Shown in pieces: positions 43,870 through 55,559 of a stretch of DNA of 64,000 bases. The DNA is from Rhytidiadelphus loreus (lineage: Eukaryota > Streptophyta > Bryopsida > Hypnales > Hylocomiaceae), in assembly GCA_947034895.1 (NCBI GenBank), contig OX344762.1:1056501-1120500 (forward strand), read 5' to 3'. The first letter of the stretch is position 1. The number at the start of each line of letters is the position of its first letter. The notes beneath the pieces were generated by a model that did not search any database, had not been told where the DNA came from, and saw only the letters and a list, made by a program, of their open reading frames with translations. The translations under genes and the position numbers were made by a program.

Positions 43870-44560
43870 GTGGCCCCGACTGTAGCCAAATCTCTTGGTG
43901 TGCAAAACTTGTTTGTCTTGAAATTTTTGTGGCCCCGAGTGTAGCCCGAATCTCTAGTTCCGTAAAACTTCTTTGTCTTGAAATTTCTGTGGCCCCAAAT
44001 GTAGCCCGAATCTCTTGTTGTGCAAAACTTCTTTGTCTTGAGATTTCTGTGGCCCCGACTGTAGCCCGAATCTCTTGTTGCGCAAAACTTCTTTGTCTTG
44101 AAATTTCTGTGGCCCCGAGTGTAGTCCAAAGCTCTTTTTGCGGAAAACTTGTTTGTCTTGAAATTTTTGTAGCCCCGAGTGTAGCCCAAATCTCTAGTTC
44201 CGTAAAACTTCTTTGTCTTGAAATTTCCGTGGCCCCAAGTGTAGCCCGAATCTCTTGTTGTGCAAAACTTCTTTGTCTTGAAATTCCTGTGGCCCCAACT
44301 GTAGCCCGAATCTCTTGTTGCACAAAACTTCTTTGTCTTGAAATTTCCATGGCCCCAAGTGTAGTCCAAAGTTCTTGTTGTGCAAAACTTGTTTGTCTTG
44401 AAATTTTTGTGGCCCCAATTGTAGCCCAAAGCTCTTGTTGTGCAAAACTTCTTTGTCTTGAAATTTCTGTGACCCCGAGTGTAGCCCGAATCTCTTGTTG
44501 CTTAAAACTTTTGTATCTTGAAATTTTTGTGGCCCTCAGTGTAGCCCAAAGCTCCCGTGG
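43870..44560. repeat. 60-bp tandem array, about 11.5 copies
   Basis: Exact 60-bp periodicity; a core such as CTTCTTTGTCTTGAAATTTC followed by TGTGGCCCC and TGTAGCCCGAATCTCTTG repeats from about 43870 to 44540 with some units diverged. Since 60 is divisible by three, the array stays open in at least three frames (plus, 20-residue units with APSVARISCCAKLLCLEIS; minus, units such as FKTKKFCATRDSGY). Differences between units are scattered over all codon positions, so coding is not supported. It lies just 5' of the zinc-ribbon gene. Confidence 0.9.
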
Positions 44561-44899
44561 TCCCGAGTGTGGACGGAAGCTCCCGTGGTCCCAATGTAGC
44601 CGAAAGCTTTTGTTTTATACAAAGCTCCTGCTACGGAAACTTCTTGCAACGGAAATCTCTTGCGCTGAGAATCTCCCGCGACCCGGAGTTGCTTCAACTG
44701 AAAGCTACTTGAATAAGGTAATGGTTTTTCTTACCGAACACTTTGCCTTATTTTTTTGTTATATTTGTTAGTATGCATTCATGGTTGAACCCTTTTGAAT
44801 TTTTACTTTTCACAATATGATTGACATGTCTTACAATTAAAACCCTTTATGCTCTTTTCCAATAATGATTTGGCAATTTCTGTAGGAGGTTTTTTGATC

Positions 44900-45439
44900 A
44901 TGGCAAGAGGACGTTTTTGTTCAAGATGTGGTTTTCCATTTCCAAGTGAATTAGCTAATTTCTGTCAGCAATGTGGAATGTCTAGAGATGAGAGTGTGAT
45001 GAGTTTGGAGAGAGGTGATGAGGCACAACAAAATGAAGATGTACCAATTAACAATGTGATAGATTTTAGAGGTCCTCCTCACATAGAATCTCTACCTAAA
45101 AACCCTACCCTTAAGTCACCATCTTATAATACAATTTTCAACCCTCCTCCTATTAAAAATAGGAAGAAGGATAAGGTGTATGGCAAATTAGCTCTACGCA
45201 AGCATTGGGCTATCCAACATAATAATCTTAAAGATAATAATAAACAAATTAAAAAATGGATTAAGGAAGGACAAGATAATGGGGTTCTTCCTCAAGGCAC
45301 CTTTACTTTAGAAGATATAGGAGTGAAGGAAGCTTTGAATAAAATAATAGATGATAACATCAATGGTTTACAAGAATTAAAATTCAAAGATAGAGGTGAG
45401 GTTTATAAAGTGACAAAAAAAATATCTATTTGCAAATAA
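44900..45439 (+). CDS. Small protein with N-terminal zinc ribbon, unrecognised
   Basis: An ATG at 44900 (shortly after a possible acceptor, TTCTGTAG) opens 179 codons. It begins MARGRFCSRCGFPF and then FCQQCG, a CxxC-CxxC double-cysteine ribbon of the rubredoxin/zinc-ribbon type, likely binding one zinc. The middle is hydrophilic and the C-terminal half is Lys/Asn-rich with helices (NNKQIKKWIKEGQDNGVLPQ, EALNKIIDDNINGLQEL). No catalytic motif or signal peptide is present. The family is unknown to me. It is followed by another frame at 45568 on the same strand which could be the next exon or a broken continuation. Confidence 0.5.
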   Translation: MARGRFCSRCGFPFPSELANFCQQCGMSRDESVMSLERGDEAQQNEDVPINNVIDFRGPPHIESLPKNPTLKSPSYNTIFNPPPIKNRKKDKVYGKLALRKHWAIQHNNLKDNNKQIKKWIKEGQDNGVLPQGTFTLEDIGVKEALNKIIDDNINGLQELKFKDRGEVYKVTKKISICK

Positions 45440-45567
45440 AAAAACATTTGAAGTATAAAAGGCAAAAAGAAAGACGGCTACAAGGAAGGATGGCGGATGA
45501 GGCACCGGAGTCATCCCATGATACTAGATCATAAGATGTTGAAACACCGCGATCCCGAGAAGATCCA

Positions 45568-45924
45568 ATGTGGTTTCTAGAAGGGCCACTAGGTGAGGGT
45601 GCCATTCAAGGTTCCCAATGCGAGGATGTTGATCATGTGTCACAAAGGGAGGATAGAGTTCAAGGTCAAAGGGAGGAGAATGACATTGATGAAGATGACG
45701 AGACATTAGTTTTGAAGAGTATGGGATTAAATGATATTGATGAAATGTATTTACAATTAGATGCGTTTATGGTTGAAAAAAATGTGACCCAAAATCCTAA
45801 GCCTTTTCCTACATATAGAACTTTGAAGAATTTGAATTTTGAAAAGAGATTGGAATTGGTGGCTACTTTTATTCGCCGTCAAGGACTTCATTGGGATATA
45901 TCAAGTGGAGCTCGAAGTCTCTGA
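45568..45924 (+). CDS. Acidic hypothetical protein, uncertain
   Basis: ATG at 45568, 118 codons, ending at a TGA near 45922. The first half is acidic and glutamine-rich (ENDIDEDDETLVL); the second has a more ordered look (PFPTYRTLKNLNFEKRLELV, FIRRQGLHWDISSGAR). No family is recognised. It follows the zinc-ribbon ORF by about 130 nt in a different frame; one spliced or formerly continuous gene is possible. A TAA lies in frame just upstream. Confidence 0.4.
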   Translation: MWFLEGPLGEGAIQGSQCEDVDHVSQREDRVQGQREENDIDEDDETLVLKSMGLNDIDEMYLQLDAFMVEKNVTQNPKPFPTYRTLKNLNFEKRLELVATFIRRQGLHWDISSGARSL

Positions 45925-46750
45925 AAGGTTGTGATATTGACACTTTTTAATTGCATTTGGATCTATTGCTAGTAAATGTTATTTCTTTGTTCTGCAATTT
46001 CTATTTGAAAACACCTCATGTTTTCTTCTGTAAGGCCAATATGCTCAAGAATTTTGGTGATGTATTGGAGACATTGTAACTTGTGAGATGCTATATTCCT
46101 TCAGGCACCACTTTTTATTGGATGCGATGTCCGCCACATCTCAGTAGACATACTTGAGATCCTTTCAAATGGGAAAGTTATAGCTGTGAATCAAGGTGAG
46201 TTTTTTGACAAGTTGTAAACATGGTGAAGACCTATTCAATTAATCAAACAATGTTAGCAATAAGAATAGATGGGGAATTTTGTGAAAACAGTAGTATTCC
46301 ATGTGCCATTTTGTTGACAATTGGTACAGTTAGCAACTTATGGTTTGTGTGTTCAGTCTTGCAGGGTAGGCCTTGGAGACAAAAAATCCAACCTAGATGG
46401 AAGCGAGGATGAGAGGGATCTGCGTGGTGGTGTATTGAATGTGTCCTTCATCACACTAGGTATATAGTGGTTAAAAAGGCAACCTTCAAGTATTTATGGT
46501 ACTATAAATGTATTACCTTTTATAATATTAAGCTACTCTCTGCATCTAGTATGCAGTTCATCATTGACAATAGTTTTAGTGTTTCTCATCTAGTACATTG
46601 CTCTTCAAAAGTTCATTAATTTGGCGTGGGATTTTTTCCAAATTTGAAAAAGATTTAATTTAATTATACAATGAATTTCATCCAATTGTTCAATGAAATT
46701 CATCTAAAATTCATCCAAAAAGTTAAAAAAAAAATCCACATTTCTTTTAG
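45925..46750. other. AT-rich spacer, no gene seen
   Basis: No convincing exon. Short repeated words AATTTCATCCAA / GAAATTCATC occur at 46670-46720. Confidence 0.4.
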
Positions 46751-46754
46751 CAAA

Positions 46755-46935
46755 ATTAGATTTACCCCTGGCTACTATTACTATAGCCGGGGATAATCTA
46801 CAAATGTAGCCCGAGCTGTTGGTACAAAAAGGGGGCTATAATTTTTAGCCCCCCCACCTTTTCTTGAGTAGTGCTAAAGGGGGCTAAAACTGGGGCTAGA
46901 GCACCCCAGTTTAGCAAGGGCTAAATGCTCCAAAG
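46755..46935. repeat. GC-containing fold-back repeat, MITE-like
   Basis: A short region of nested complementary words in AT-rich DNA: GGCTACTATTACTATAGCC, then GGGGGCTATAATTTTTAGCCCCC, then CTGGGGCTAGAGCACCCCAG. It resembles a remnant of a small inverted-repeat transposon; no target duplication is found. Confidence 0.55.
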
Positions 46936-47144
46936 TTCCTAGTGCAGAGGGCCAGCACAGAACACAACCTTGAGTCCTATAAAACGTCAATCCCATTCCC
47001 TTCTACTTCAGGGTCGCACACATGCATGCAAGCATCTCACTGTCAAAACTCCTACGTCACATTTGCAAAATTCAAACAGATTCTTTAAAGGCATGATTAG
47101 GAATCCAAATAAATGCTACAAAGTAGGCATTGTATTTATAGAAA

Positions 47145-47858
47145 TCACGTTGACTTCAATAGTTCTCCTGCCATATACGTGAGCCACTCCCGCCCTTCCT
47201 CTTTCAAGTGAAAAGATTTTCCTTCCCTTATCTCTTTTCCAATTGTTTCTAACTCCTCCCTAGTTAATCCATCGTGTATTAATCTATTTGCATTCAAATA
47301 TGCAACCATGATTTGGACAAAACCCTGCCCACTAGGAGAAGAGAGATTCTTGTCTATGGCCTCCTCAATCAAAAATAGTTTTGCATTTGTAGAGTGAACT
47401 GAGGACTTCAACACCAAAAGTTTGGTTTCGGCCACCAAATCCCTAACAACCCCGGGAATTGAATTTGCCACGTACATTCGGTTTACGGAACCCCTCAACT
47501 CATGCAATAAATTCTTCGACATGTGACTCTTCAAAAACATGTCGATCAACACCCTAATGGTTTTGGCATCGTTCACAGTCACTAGCGCATCCCAATTTTT
47601 GGATGACATGAACGCTACACTCTCTGCTCTCAAACGCTCTTCCATTTCCTTTGCACTAATTTTAATGGCATTGTTCACATGCTCAGCCAACCAAGAGGCC
47701 AAACCTGGATCAAGGTGGTGTGGACTTGCTACAGAATCAGAACCAGCAACATCCACCTCGCTAATGACACGCTTCACACCAATTTGGTTGTCCTTCAATT
47801 CGACAACCTTCTTAACAATTGGAGATATCACGTAGACACTGCCAGCACCTGCAAACAA
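47145..47858 (-). CDS. Unrecognised helical protein, best copy of a local three-copy family
   Basis: An open frame of about 235 codons after a likely acceptor (TTGTTTGCAG at about 47850) to a stop at 47145. It is rich in amphipathic helices, with no transmembrane segment and no cysteine pattern: VVELKDNQIGVKRVISEVDV, EHVNNAIKISAKEMEERLRA, WDALVTVNDAKTIRVLIDMF, YLNANRLIHDGLTREELETI. I do not recognise a family. A G+C-richer segment upstream (47860-48160) probably holds a first exon, with an open frame MGRLEAWSGVCWIL on the same strand. Two decayed copies follow within 3 kb. Confidence 0.55.
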   Translation of the reverse strand: MFAGAGSVYVISPIVKKVVELKDNQIGVKRVISEVDVAGSDSVASPHHLDPGLASWLAEHVNNAIKISAKEMEERLRAESVAFMSSKNWDALVTVNDAKTIRVLIDMFLKSHMSKNLLHELRGSVNRMYVANSIPGVVRDLVAETKLLVLKSSVHSTNAKLFLIEEAIDKNLSSPSGQGFVQIMVAYLNANRLIHDGLTREELETIGKEIREGKSFHLKEEGREWLTYMAGELLKST

Positions 47859-48289
47859 CTTTCAAGGAGGCCCTTTGGAGATGAGCTCTACGACAGCCAA
47901 ACTCTTCCGCCTCCTCATCGCACACCTTGATCTCAACGCCCCCCGAATGGCCCGTACCCGAATCCGAAAGAATCCAGCAAACGCCACTCCACGCCTCCAA
48001 ACGGCCCATTCATCGAAGGTGCTCGGCTCTAATCCAGACATCAGAAGCTGGCATAGATCTGGCTCCCACGCACATCCAATCTGTAACTCTAGAAATTCAT
48101 TCCGGGAAACAACATTGCAAGATTCTTACAACAGATCTTTCGAAATTGAGGCAATCTCTTAACTCAAAGTCCTGCTGCAATGAACAACGATCAACTCAAT
48201 CTTCCGATTTGAGCATCGACGTGCTCTGTAATCACTCCAAACAAAGTGACGCCACGTATGCAGTTTTAATTGCCACATCAGATGTATCG

Positions 48290-48850
48290 TGGGTATCACT
48301 CAATATCCTTGCATGTTAACAATGCATTTAATATATGTGCACAAAAAATTGAAGAGAGGTTGATAGTTGAAAATCTAGCATTCACCACATCTAAAGATTG
48401 GGATGCTATGATGGCTATAAAGGACGCAACAACTGTTCAGATTTTAGTGGATATGTTTCTCAAGAGCCATAAAACAAAGATTCTATTGCAGAGTTGAAAG
48501 GCTCTTTAAACAAAGTTTATATGGAAATTCAATTCCACGGCTAGTTAAAGGTGTGGTGGTTGAAACGAAGGACATTTTGTTTTTAAATTCTCAATTGGAC
48601 ACACTAAATTTTAAACTTTTGCTCATTCAAAAGGCCATTGATTGTAACTTGTCTTCTCTAGTAGGCAAGGATTCTTACAAATCATGCTTGCATACTTAAA
48701 TGCAAATCAATTGATTCATCAAGGGTTAACTAAAGAGGAGTTTGGCTCAATCCAGAAAGACATAGGTGAGGGCAAATCTTTCTACCTAATAGAAAAAGGG
48801 TGCTAGTGGCTCTTTTACATGGTAGCGGAACTAATGAAAACTAGGTTGTC
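48290..48850 (+). pseudogene. Decayed inverted copy of the 47-kb gene
   Basis: On the opposite strand, HVNNAFNICAQKIEERLIVE and WDAMMAIKDATTVQILVDMF match the 47-kb protein residue for residue with substitutions, then the frame breaks after SHKTKILLQS. The rest of the homology (counterparts of YLNANRLIHDGLTREEL and the C-terminus) can be followed to about 48850 in changing frames. Confidence 0.75.
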
Positions 48851-49499
48851 TATGTCAAATCACGTTGCAATATCAATATATCTGTCATAATGTTAGACTT
48901 GAATCCCAATGTCCTTCAAGATAGAACATTCATTTAGAGTCAATTTTATATCCCTTGAATCCATTAATTTGGGATTTCACCTACAGCAGGTTCTTAGTTT
49001 CAACAATTACATCCTTTAGTGGATGAAATTGTTAAATTATAAAATGTATTGAGTTGGATACCTAATCCATTGAGATAATCTGCCCTTAGAAATTGTCAAG
49101 CCAATCTATCAAATGATCTTGTCCGTCAAGGTCACGATTGTTTTCATCTAAATTGCCCATTGTAGTAATTAAATTACCCCCTTGATAATGAATATTCTAT
49201 CTTGATGGACATTGGGGTTCAAGTCTAACGTTACGACAGACATATATTAATATCACAACGTGACTTGATATGGACAACCTTGTTTTGTACTATCCCTATA
49301 ATAGAATTTTGTGAATAAATTTTGTTTACATAACCTTTAAGCTCCTATAATAACGTCTTTGCCACACAACTTTTTATGAACTTTTATATGCAAATTCCAA
49401 GTTTTCTAAGTAGTGTGGGTTGAATCCCTTTTTTTTATCACATTCTCAACATCTACAACCAACATATTAGTATAGCAAAGATCAAAGTGCAAACGTGCT
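48851..49499. other. AT-rich DNA between pseudogene copies
   Basis: No gene is visible. The ~650 bp separate the tail of the inverted copy from the tail of the third copy. Confidence 0.4.
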
Positions 49500-50170
49500 A
49501 TTGTTTATGAAGAATCCACATTTCCAATTGATGCTAACTCTTCATTCCTTAACCCTTCATGTATCAATTTATTCGCATTCAAATATGCAATCATTACTTA
49601 TACGAAACCTTGTCCACTAGGAGAAGAGAGATTACTATCGATGGCCTTCTTAATCAAAAAAAGTTTTGGATTTGAAGAGTCAACTTAAGATTTCAACACC
49701 AAAATATGTTTGATTTCATCAACCAAATCTCTAACTACCCTTGAAATTGAATTTTTCATATATATATATTTGGTTTTGTGCAATAAATTTTTTGCCATGT
49801 GATTCTTTGAAAACATGTCGATTAAGACCCTAATAGTTTTTGCATCCCTCACAACCATCACCACATTCCAATTCTATGATGAGGTGAACGCTAAATTCTT
49901 AGCTTTCAATCTCTCTTCCATTTCTTGTGCACAAGGCATTGTTCATGTGTGCAGCCAACAAACAAGACAAACTTGGATCAAGGTGTGCATTTGTTTTAGA
50001 ATCAAAAGCAATCACGTCCACCTCACTAATCACACGCTTCACCCCCATTTGATTGTCCTTCACTTTGACAACCTTTTTTACACTCAAAAATATTATGACT
50101 GTAAACACTTCCAAGTCCTGTGGACAACTTTTATGGAGACCCTTTGGAGATGAGCTTCACAACTGGGACT
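49500..50170 (-). pseudogene. Second decayed copy of the 47-kb gene
   Basis: Minus strand: the segment KKVVKVKDNQMGVKRVISEV (about 50060-50000) is nearly identical to the intact copy, and homology continues leftward to about 49550 with stops and frame changes. Same orientation as the 47-kb gene. Confidence 0.75.
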
Positions 50171-51140
50171 CTAGGAGACTCTTTTGCCTCATTTGAACAC
50201 TAGAAAATCCCACGTCAAATATAAATGAGGACTACAATATCCACAAAAGACTTGAAGATCAAGTTACATTTGCATAAATCCAATTTAAATACATAAATTT
50301 GCATGCACACCTTGATCTCAACGCTTTAAAACGGCCAGTTGTCGGGTTGAGAGCAGTCTACCTTGGAAAATCACGAGGATTCTAGCTGTGACAAGAAAAT
50401 GTTGACACTAAACTATGTTGAATCTTCAAGTTTTTGAGTCTTCAAATCTTTGAATTACTACCATTGGCCTATCTTGTGGATTCTAAATAGGCCCAAGGAT
50501 TAGGGTAGGGTGATAAGAAACGATGGACTTCGAACATGTAAAATGGGACGACTAGACCACGAGTTGAACCGTACGAGGGATTGGATCCTAAACTTCAAAC
50601 CCACGGTGCACTATAAGAAACCCGTTTTTTTTTTTGACATCGAGCACTCAACGTAGAGTATTTGAGGTTGGACACACTATGTCCAAGGAGACGTCTGCGT
50701 GTTTGGAAGATGGTTTGCCATTTCCAACAGATCAGAGTGGTTGTTGTAGTGGATAGGCCTAAATTTAGGTGATAAGAGCTTCTTGTTTCTACTGATGTAC
50801 CCCTTTCTTCTGATATGGTTGCAAACATATGCATGTCCGTACTCCGTAGTAGTGTCCATAAAAATCGGAGTTGCCACGTCAGTATTGTTGACCTTTTTTC
50901 ATCAGCTTTAATATTAATTTCTTGTTTTTGTTTAATTAAAATGTTTGCCTGCTATGAAAAAAAGGAAGGCCGGGCAGTGCCTGGTCTTGAAAAATTGTAG
51001 ACATGCTGATGTGGCAGATAACGTGGTAAGATCGAGGGAAATTCGTTGACGTGACATTGTAGACATTGCATTGTAGACATTGCAAGAGACGTCTCTACTA
51101 TCGTGCAAATCTTTTTAGCATAAGATAAATGCACCACCTT
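50171..51140. other. Spacer with an isolated CACTA-like end
   Basis: No gene is supported. At 50611 the sequence CACTATAAGAAACCCG followed by a T run and GACATCG looks like one CACTA terminus, but no partner with matching 3-bp duplication is visible. Confidence 0.35.
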
Positions 51141-51144
51141 CTAG

Positions 51145-51560
51145 TCAAATTTTATTTTTGGACTTGATGATAATATAGGTCTTCTTTGTAGGTTTCCATG
51201 ATGATGTCGCACTCTTCAATTGAATGCCATATGCAAAAAAATTAAGTGGATGAAATTTGGATTTAGGATTTAGAGTTACAAGGATATTCCCAAATTTTTG
51301 ACATACTTTTTTGGGGCCAATATTTTGGCTACCCTCCATTATCACATATTATGTATCCAATGTTGAAAAAAACCGCCCTAAAAGTATCACTATTTGCAAG
51401 ATTTAGCAAGTTTGACTTTTTGAGGGTGAGATGACTTTTGTTAGAGTAAGGCATTTTGAAGTTTGGATTAGACCTACCCCTTATTTGTGGGTGTTGTGAA
51501 TCCAATGATAATATTGGCTTCTCCAAAAAAGTTTGGGGTTAGATGTTGTGAACATTTTAA
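51145..51560. repeat. Dispersed repeat copy (family R51/R56)
   Basis: Shares ordered words with 55560-56600: GTCTTCTTTGTAGG..CCATGATGATG..CACTCTTCAATTGAATG, and GCAAGATTTAGCAAGTTTGACTTT. The antisense frames of several copies retain similar residues around HPLxxxAYxVQ, suggesting an old coding or highly copied sequence. Confidence 0.6.
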
Positions 51561-52140
51561 AAGTGACATTTAGGATTGATATCTTTGTGAAGGTGACATT
51601 ACAACTCTATATTATCTTTAATCCAAAAAACTTTTATGTGCAAATTTTTGAAATATTGTTGAGAAGGGCAGCATATTAAAAATATAAAACTTACATTTCT
51701 ATTATTGTAATCTCACAACTTTTATGCAATTTTGTATTCAAAATTAGTATGCATACTAATAAACAAACTCTTTAAACATCAATACAATTATCTATTTTTT
51801 TTTATAAATTTGCTTCATTGAGGTTAACTATAAGCCATTGTTCTTTTTTCATAATTAAAACATACTTTATAAAAAATTAAAAGTTTTATATTTAAAATAA
51901 CACATATCAATGAATCAAAAGCTTACTATAATAACTTAATGGATTAAACTGAAACACAGTATTGAATAAAAAAAATACCATTGAATATGAAATAATAAAA
52001 AATAAAAAGATAAATTATGTAATATTAATGAATAAAAAAATAATACAAAAGTTATAAAAATATAATAAATTAAATCATACAAATGTATAAGTTTATAAAA
52101 ATATATTAATTCATACAATCATAAAATTTAATAATAATAT
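51561..52140. other. AT-rich spacer, no gene seen
   Basis: Dense AT with many TAAAAATAT words and no coding signal. Confidence 0.45.
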
Positions 52141-53220
52141 AATAAAAAAATAAAAATCATATTCTATCCCTCCTATTTCTATTATAATCTAATTAAGTCC
52201 ACGAACTCTCAGATTTGCCTCTTCCATACTATTTTTCTCCTTAATTAGTTTCTACAATCTAAAAACTAAATCACGACTAATTTGAACTGAACTACCTAAC
52301 CAGGCAAATCTATTTAAACTCTTGGATTTCAAAGTCCCATAGAAATCTTTTTGTGATTTCCATATAATTTTCACAATACCATTATGTTGACTAAAATCAA
52401 TATTGATTTTATAATTAGGTATGACAAATTATCCTCTCTCACATATAAAATCATTTATGTCACCCATAATAAGTAACTCACCAATTTTCAAAATCAATGG
52501 TGCCCAAATTCCACAAGTATAGAAATTGTAATCCTTATCTTTATGATTTGAATTTGAAAAATCATGAAAGGTATAAGTCAAATTATTCACAAATACTCTT
52601 TCTTGTTGAAAATCAATGAACTTTGTTTGGTAAAAATCTTGGATTTCAGCATTCACCGCTTGCTTTGATGGATCATCAAATAATCTTGACACCATATTTG
52701 AGAATTTTTTTTCTGTATACTTCACTCATTCAAGCTACAGTCTTCAATTGATCATCTTCTCAATCCTTCAAAACTTCCATTGATTTTTGAATTGAGAAAG
52801 AAAGCATATATCTTTCTAAGGATAAATTTGAATCAAACCTTGCTCTCCACTTCAATGTGTACATTGACCCATTTCCTCTTTTCTGACTAGCATTTCCAAT
52901 GATCTTATTGCTTTTCTTTGATAAATCTATGAATGTAGGCATTAAATTTTGAAGTTCACTTTATTCCTCCATTTCCATAACATTAAAGAGGCAAAATTTC
53001 ACCATAATTACTATTTCACTTGTATCTTTATCCTAAACCACAACTTCTCTATGAAAAATGCAAATATAATCCTTTGAAACTGTTTCTATAAATTGTCCCT
53101 TGAAATCTTAATTATCACGCTTCCTCTTATAAATAAATGGACGATTTCTAAATCCAATGCACTCTAAGACTTCTTCAATTCTCTCATTTTTTCAATTTTT
53201 CTTCAATTCTTTCTCATATT
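52140..53220 (-). pseudogene. Decayed TET/JBP-like dioxygenase copy
   Basis: Minus-strand homology to the gene at 36-37.5 kb in the same order: remnants of the VAIQDKSSKEIV exon near 53035 (with an in-frame stop before DKDTSEIVIM), then KWRARFDSNLSLERYMLSF (52760-52942), and then NNLTYTFHDFSNSNHKDKDYNFYTCGIWAPL (in two pieces here, HKDKD and CGIWAPL) at 52429-52725. Beyond this the frame breaks; the distal-histidine region survives only as DNA similarity near 52330-52400. The HxD residues (HKD) persist, but frameshifts make it non-functional. Confidence 0.75.
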
Positions 53221-53280
53221 TAGATTTCGGACTTCGGGTTTCGGGTTACAAGAGTATTCTTAGAGGGCAACACTTTTAAA

Positions 53281-55559
53281 CACTACAACAAAAGTAGTGT
53301 TTTATGACTGCAAAATATGACTGCAGTGAGTCGTAAAATCAAAAAATATGACTCACATAGAAATCACTATAGATGACTCGGAATATGACTAACTGCAGTC
53401 GTTTAGAAGCAGTCGCTTCAGACATCAGTCATACTGATAGTGATATAAGTTGAAGGGTATAAATAGCCATAATTAGCCATAGTATGCCAACAAGGCATAT
53501 ATTTTGACTATCTTTGATTTTTTTTTGAGCTGCTCAGATAAATAAAAAAATCCTACGTGGAATATGACTACGTTGAGTCATATTTTTTGTTGATGTAGAA
53601 TATGACTGTAGTGAGTCATATTTTTTGTTGATATAGAATATGACTAAAGTGAGTCATATTTTGACTTAATGTTGGAATATAACTCTCTTGAGTTATATTT
53701 TTGAACGATGTAAAATATGACTCTCATGAGTCATATTCTTGGTTGGCATGGTAGTTTACGTGGATGTCATTGGTAATTTTATAATTGACTGCAATCATGT
53801 TTTGGGAAGCATAGTTATATTTTGGTGTACATAACTATGAGCATTATATGACTATAGGTAGTCATATTTGGGCCAATATATATTATGAAATATAATTCAA
53901 GCAAGTGATATTCCAAATGATTAATAATCATATTTCTTAGATTTGTGTGTGCTATTTGTGATTGAGATGATTGAGGTTCAAAATAGCTTCAATTACAAAC
54001 TACAATCATATTTTCCATACATTTTAAGTGGATTTGAGACATTGCAGTCATACATTAAAATGATTTAACAATTGAGTAAAAGATTTCATGTAGTTAAAAA
54101 CAAATACATATGATTTTAAAGATATACAAGAAACAATTATATTGGAGAGGGAATATATAAGAAGGAATGTGACTCCTTTCAATGACATTTATAATTTATT
54201 AGTCACAAATACAAAATATGTATATCACAATGAATTATTTACACAAGTCAATAGAGACTATATTTCTTACAATAATATGAAGTGAGTTGCAAGTAGCCTC
54301 CAACGACTTTGTTCCAATTTTATTGCTGCATATACAATTAAAGAAATAGGAAGTTAATTTTTAACGAACATACAACAAAGTTCAATCTTCAAAAGTTTAC
54401 AACAATAGAAAATATGTAATACAAATTTAGGGTAAAAAGAAAAACAATGGTGATGCAAGGAACAAAAAGAAAAAAGGCAACAAGTGCTAAAAGATAACAA
54501 TAATTACAAGTTAAGATGCACAAGAAACAATAAGGAGCAACTACTAAGAGGTAACAAGAAACAACAAAAAAGAGTTAAGATGCAACAAAAAGAAACAAGA
54601 AACAAAAAGAGAGAACAAAAAGTAAGAAAGAAGAAATAAGAAGAAGAAAGATTTAAGATGCAAGAAGAAAAAAACAAAAAACAAGAGTGAAGATGCAACA
54701 AAAGACAACAACTCTAAGAAGTAAGAGTAACTTAAGATGCAACAAAAGAGAACAACTAAAAAACAAGAGTGAATTCAAGATGCAACAAAACACAACAATT
54801 AAGAAACAAGAGTGAACTCAAAATGCAACAAAACAGAACAACTAAGAAATAAGAGTGAACTCAAGATGCAACAAAACACAATAACTAAGACACAAGAGTG
54901 AACTCAAGATGCAACAAAATACAATTAAAAAGCTAGAATAAAAATACAACAAACACAACAACTAAGAAGCAAGAGTGAAGATGCAACAAAAATAACAACT
55001 AAGAAGCAAAAATAAAGATGTAACAAACAACAACTTAGAAGTAAAAAAGAAGAAGCAACAATAGGTTAAAACTAAGAGACATCAAAAGATAAGGAAGAAG
55101 AATCAAAAGAAGTAGTGGTTAGGGTTTCAAAACCCTAAAAAGTGATGGTTAGGGTTTCAAAATCCTAAAAAAATGACGGCTAGGGTTTCAAAACCCTTAA
55201 AAAGTGGTGATTAGGTTTCAAAATTTTAAACAATGGTTTGTCTATATTTTTTTTGATTGCCCATGTTTTTCTTAGGTTGCTCAAAAACAAAAAAAATGTT
55301 ACTACCATGAAAATATGACTAATAATATAACTCAATGTTCTCAAACGAGTTCCCTACCGTTTCCTATGAAATACTTTGGTGTTCCCAACGGACGTATAAT
55401 ATACGTCCGTGAAGTACAAGGCCCAAAAATGACTGGTAGTCATATTTTGCAGTCATATTTTTCTTCAAGGTATTGACCTTCAAGAATATAACTACGAGTA
55501 GTTGCCAATTTTCTTCAGTTATATTTTTGCAGTCATAAAACACTGCCGTTGTTGTAGTG
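53281..55559. mobile_element. CACTA-type transposon, 2,279 bp, non-autonomous
   Basis: Starts CACTACAACAAAAGTAGTG and ends with the near complement GTTGTTGTAGTG. It is flanked by AAA at 53278-53280 and AAA at 55560-55562. Subterminal regions are crowded with ATATGACT / AGTCATA in both orientations (53300-53900 and 55310-55550), a different subterminal motif from the 1-kb element, so a different CACTA family. The interior (about 54400-55090) is an A-rich array of GATGCAACAAAACAACAACT-like units, followed by four copies of GGTTAGGGTTTCAAAACCCT-type units at 55110-55230. No transposase frame is present. Confidence 0.9.
54420..55230. repeat. A-rich and TTAGGGTTTC internal minisatellites of the CACTA element
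   Basis: Two adjoining tandem tracts inside the transposon: about 650 bp of AAGATGCAACAAAA..AACTAAGAA units, then four ~30-bp units each with GGGTTTCAAAACCCT. Neither is coding. Confidence 0.8.

Noticed and set aside
43772..44771. ORFs of 187-280 codons on both strands
   Set aside because: The 60-bp period keeps several frames open at once; no frame shows codon-biased differences between units.
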